Shown here: positions 60,606 through 64,000 of the stretch, piece after piece
How the letters are laid out: each line of letters starts with the position of its first letter
Position numbering within the stretch: position 1 is the stretch's first letter
NCBI GenBank assembly: GCA_016721005.1
Contig: JADKJM010000005.1
Span: forward strand, 372,001-436,000
Direction of reading: 5' to 3'
Origin: Flavobacteriales bacterium
GTDB lineage: Bacteria > Bacteroidota > Bacteroidia > Flavobacteriales_F > PHOS-HE28
DNA length: 64,000 bases
Notes under the pieces: generated by a model
Databases searched by the model: none
Told to the model about the DNA's origin: nothing
What the model saw: only the letters and a program-made list of their open reading frames with translations
Made by a program: the position numbers and the translations under genes

Positions 60606-61526
60606 ATGACCATGAAAGCGCAAGAAACCAAGGAACTCGTCCGCCGCAAATACGCGGAGATCGCCACACAAGACAAAGCCACCAATGCGAGCAGTTGCTG
60701 CGGTGCCGGTGGTTGCAGCACGGAGGTGTATAACATCATGACCGATGACTACACCAACCTCAAGGGCTACGCCGCTGATGCCGACCTCGGCCTTGGCTGC
60801 GGTCTGCCGACGGAGTTCGCGGGGATCAAGGCCGGAGATACCGTTCTGGACCTCGGCAGCGGAGCGGGCAACGATTGCTTCGTAGCCCGTGCAGAGGTCG
60901 GTGACGACGGTCGCGTGATCGGGGTGGACTTCACACCGGAGATGATCGCGAAGGCGAAAGACAACGCCACCAAGTTGGGCTACCAGAACGTGGAGTTCCG
61001 CCAAGGCGATATCGAAGCACTGCCCATGACGAGCAACCTCGTGGACGTGGTGGTGAGCAACTGCGTGCTGAACCTGGTGCCCGACAAGCGCAAGGCGTTC
61101 GCCGAAGTCCTTCGGGTCTTGAAACCTGGCGGGCACTTCAGCATCAGCGATGTGGTGCTCACCGGCGAATTGCCCGCCACGATCCAGCAGGCTGCGGAGT
61201 TCTACGCGGGTTGCGTTTCCGGCGCGCTGCAGGAGAGCGACTACCTCGGCATCATCCACGACCTCGGCTTCGAGGACGTGCGCGTGATGAAACGCAAGCC
61301 CATCGTCGTCCCGGACGACATCCTCGCAAAGCACCTGAGCACGGAGGAGATCGCCGCGTTCAAGGCCAGCGGCACGGGGATCTTCAGCATCACGGTGCGA
61401 GGCGCGAAGACCGCCACTTCCTGCTGCGATCCCGCCACCAAGGAGAAGGCGCTACAAAATGCCACGGCACTGCCCAAGGCGGATGGCGACCTCGGTTGCT
61501 GCGATCTGGGCGTAGCCTGCTGCTGA
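60606..61526 (+). CDS. arsM: Arsenite methyltransferase
   Basis: 306 residues. SAM-dependent methylation of As(III). Motifs: CCGAGGCSTE near the N-terminus, SAM motif VLDLGSGAGNDCFVARAEVG, VVVSNCVLNLVPDKRKAFAEVLRVLKPGGHF and EFYAGCVSGAL; the cysteines in GNDC, SNCV and AGCV fit the arsenic-binding triad of ArsM. A Cys-rich tail (TSCCDPATKEK ... LGCCDLGVACC) may bind or deliver metalloid. Start ATG 60606 or 60612; an in-frame ATG inside the palindrome (60573) is possible. The stop overlaps the next gene as TGATG. Confidence 0.92.
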   Translation: MTMKAQETKELVRRKYAEIATQDKATNASSCCGAGGCSTEVYNIMTDDYTNLKGYAADADLGLGCGLPTEFAGIKAGDTVLDLGSGAGNDCFVARAEVGDDGRVIGVDFTPEMIAKAKDNATKLGYQNVEFRQGDIEALPMTSNLVDVVVSNCVLNLVPDKRKAFAEVLRVLKPGGHFSISDVVLTGELPATIQQAAEFYAGCVSGALQESDYLGIIHDLGFEDVRVMKRKPIVVPDDILAKHLSTEEIAAFKASGTGIFSITVRGAKTATSCCDPATKEKALQNATALPKADGDLGCCDLGVACC

Positions 61527-62164
61527 TGGGAACGGCGGGCAATGGCACCTTCGATGCCAAGGCGCATTGGCAGAGGATCTACGAGCAGAAGGGATCCGAG
61601 GAGGTGAGTTGGTTCCAACCAGTGCCAACGGTCTCGTTGGACCTCTTCGACACCTACCACGTTCCGCCCACCGCGCGGGTGATCGATGTTGGCGGCGGCG
61701 ATAGCCTGTTGGTGGACCACCTGCTGGAGCGTGGCCATACGAACGTTACTGTGTTGGACATCAGCGGAGCGGCGCTCCAGAAAGCACAGGCCCGGCTGGG
61801 CACGCGCGCGTCCCTCGTGAAATGGATAGAGGCCGACGCAACGCGCTTCATGCCTGACGGAACCTTTGATGTGTGGCATGATCGCGCGGTCTTCCATTTC
61901 CTCACGGAGCCGGAGAAGGTGGCCGCGTACCTGGAGATGATGGCGGCTTACCTGGCACCCGGTGGCCTGCTGATCCTCGGCACCTTCAGCACGAACGGAC
62001 CGGAGAAGTGCAGCGGAATACCGGTGCAGCGCTATGATGAACGGATGATGACCGACCGTCTCGCGCATCTTTGCGAGCGCGTGAAGTGCTTCACCGTGGA
62101 TCACGTGACACCATTCAACACCGTGCAGAATTTCCTGTTCTGCGCCTTCCGAAAAAAGCCCTGA
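61526..62164 (+). CDS. Class I SAM-dependent methyltransferase in the ars operon
   Basis: 212 residues. HWQRIYEQKGSEEVSWFQPVP start, SAM motif I ARVIDVGGGDSLLVDHLLERG, motif II VTVLDISGAALQKAQ, and FDVWHDRAVFHFLTEPEKVAAYLEMMAAYLAPGGLLILGTFSTNGPEKCSGIPVQRYDERMM. The WxDRAVFHFL segment and YxYxxPP-like N-terminus resemble thiopurine/TellO-type or general small-molecule methyltransferases, but the substrate is unknown. It overlaps arsM and arsC by single bases, so it is translated with the arsenic genes. It might act on methylated arsenicals or a related metalloid; that is inference from position only. Confidence 0.8.
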   Translation: MGTAGNGTFDAKAHWQRIYEQKGSEEVSWFQPVPTVSLDLFDTYHVPPTARVIDVGGGDSLLVDHLLERGHTNVTVLDISGAALQKAQARLGTRASLVKWIEADATRFMPDGTFDVWHDRAVFHFLTEPEKVAAYLEMMAAYLAPGGLLILGTFSTNGPEKCSGIPVQRYDERMMTDRLAHLCERVKCFTVDHVTPFNTVQNFLFCAFRKKP

Positions 62165-62579
62165 TGCGCATCCTTGTCCTCTGCACCGGCAACAGTTGTC
62201 GCAGCCAGATGGCCCACGGCTATCTGCAGCATTACGCGGGGAAACGCGCGGAGGTCTTCAGTGCCGGCGTGGAGACGCATGGCGTACATCCGCGCGCCAT
62301 CGCGGTGATGAAGGAGGACGGCATCGACATCGGCCACCACACCTCGAACAACATGGACGCATACCGCAAGATCGCCTTCGACCATGTGATCACCGTGTGC
62401 GACAATGCCCGGGAGGCCTGTCCGGTATTCGCGAGCCACGCTTCGAAGCACCACCACAACTTCACCGACCCCGCGAACGTGACGGGCACCGAGGAGGAAG
62501 TGATGAACGCTTTCCGCAACGTGCGCAGGGAGATCAAGGCCTACTGCCGCGACTTCGTGGAACGGCACGTACTGGTCCT

Positions 62580-62583
<4 letters not shown>
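62164..62583 (+). CDS. arsC: Arsenate reductase, thioredoxin-coupled LMW-phosphatase type
   Basis: 139 residues. The P-loop LCTGNSCRSQMAHG carries the nucleophilic Cys 8 and Arg, and VCDNAREACPVF gives the two redox cysteines of the pI258-type ArsC. It reduces arsenate to arsenite, which ArsM can methylate or Acr3 can expel. The start overlaps the methyltransferase stop (TGATG) and its stop overlaps acr3 (ATGA). Confidence 0.92.
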
Positions 62584-63611
<1,028 letters not shown>

Positions 63612-63613
63612 AC

Positions 63614-63703
63614 ATGGATCCCGGTACCGCATCCCTCCTCGCCCTCTGGAAAGAAGACCGCAGCTACGCCAACAACGAGATGCTCAAGATGGACTGCTAT
63701 TGA
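63614..63703 (+). CDS. Possible 29-residue small protein after acr3
   Basis: MDPGTASLLALWKEDRSYANNEMLKMDCY, starting 2 nt after the acr3 stop. Its tight spacing matches the coupled style of this operon, but there is no recognisable family and a frame this short can occur by chance. Confidence 0.3.
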   Translation: MDPGTASLLALWKEDRSYANNEMLKMDCY

Positions 63704-63957
63704 ACGGCGCGAACGACGTCGATGCTGATCCTCCTTGCTGAACTGCAATCGCAGCGAAGGCTGGTCGAGCCAGAACCAATTGCAGGTAACGCGGGGCTAC
63801 CACCTCGCTGTGTGCCATGCCCAAAGCGTTCGGCGAACGAATACGGTCACCGGCCACGGATCATCGTTCGGGTGACGATCGTCACGTGCGTTGTGCGCTG
63901 CCCATCGTTCATTTGCGATGGACAAAGGAGCGACCACCTGCACCCTGATACTGAACG
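63704..63957. other. Gene-free stretch after the ars operon
   Basis: About 250 nt with no frame, hairpin with T-run, or RNA gene that I can support. Confidence 0.5.
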
Positions 63958-64000
63958 ATGTTGCGCACGGCCATTGATATCGAATACACCGAGCAAGAAG
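63958..64000 (+). CDS. Possible 5' end of a gene cut by the window edge
   Basis: An ATG at 63958 opens MLRTAIDIEYTEQE and runs to the edge. Fourteen residues are not enough to name it. Confidence 0.2.
   Translation, partial: MLRTAIDIEYTEQE

Overview
The window looks like a chromosomal segment from a G+C-rich member of the Bacteroidota, most likely an uncultured Flavobacteriales-type lineage (inference). Signs of this are four secreted proteins with type IX secretion (T9SS) or gliding-associated C-terminal sorting domains, a short RpoD of about 288 residues without region 1.1, promoter-like TAnnTTTG boxes and no obvious Shine-Dalgarno sequences, a lipoprotein TamA homologue (TamL type) divergent from a SpoU methyltransferase, and the DUF3822-rsmD-coaD gene order.

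Layout. 1-10.8 kb is housekeeping: an FAD dehydrogenase (5' cut), SpoU rRNA methyltransferase, TamL, class I aldolase (one apparent frameshift), accD, a decayed DUF433/DUF5615 toxin-antitoxin pair, rpsO, pnp and rpoD. 11-17.6 kb holds a POTRA/beta-barrel protein, a displaced and degenerate copy of the rpoD 3' end, a lipoprotein, rpe, a small beta-barrel protein, purK-purE and an L,D-transpeptidase. 17.7-33.7 kb is a cell-surface island: a T9SS type A protein, a repeat-rich gliding-type (type B) protein carrying two compensating frameshifts, and two giant paralogous proteins (about 1655 and 1879 residues). Each giant joins a gingipain-like fold without its catalytic residues to long arrays of a roughly 40-residue, Cys-rich, DCLGVxGGxALPGTxC-type repeat.

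34.0-46.0 kb is the most interesting part: a compact NRPS/PKS cluster. It encodes A-PCP-KS-AT-ACP-aminotransferase, then C-A-PCP-TE, a stand-alone thioesterase paralogous to that TE, and an Sfp-type phosphopantetheinyl transferase. The domain order predicts an amino acid extended by one malonyl unit, transaminated to a 3,4-diamino acid, and joined to a Val-like residue. 46-60 kb returns to housekeeping: a RecD-like helicase, the DUF3822-rsmD-coaD-TlpA-like operon, NUDIX/pyrE divergent genes whose start codons overlap, an MsbA-like ABC transporter, rsmG with an 8-bp minisatellite at its start, an ECF sigma factor with a glycosyltransferase, a RelE-type TA pair fused into the tgt operon, and LptF/G. 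60.2-63.7 kb is an arsenic operon: arsR, arsM, an extra methyltransferase, a thioredoxin-type arsC and acr3.

Short palindromic repeats run through the window. A 20-bp CATG-centred family has seven copies; two lie in the inter-domain linkers of the NRPS/PKS gene, one spans the purK/purE junction and one the arsR/arsM junction. A CTCTCCC/GGAGAGG family has three copies, two of them inserted in frame in coding sequence.
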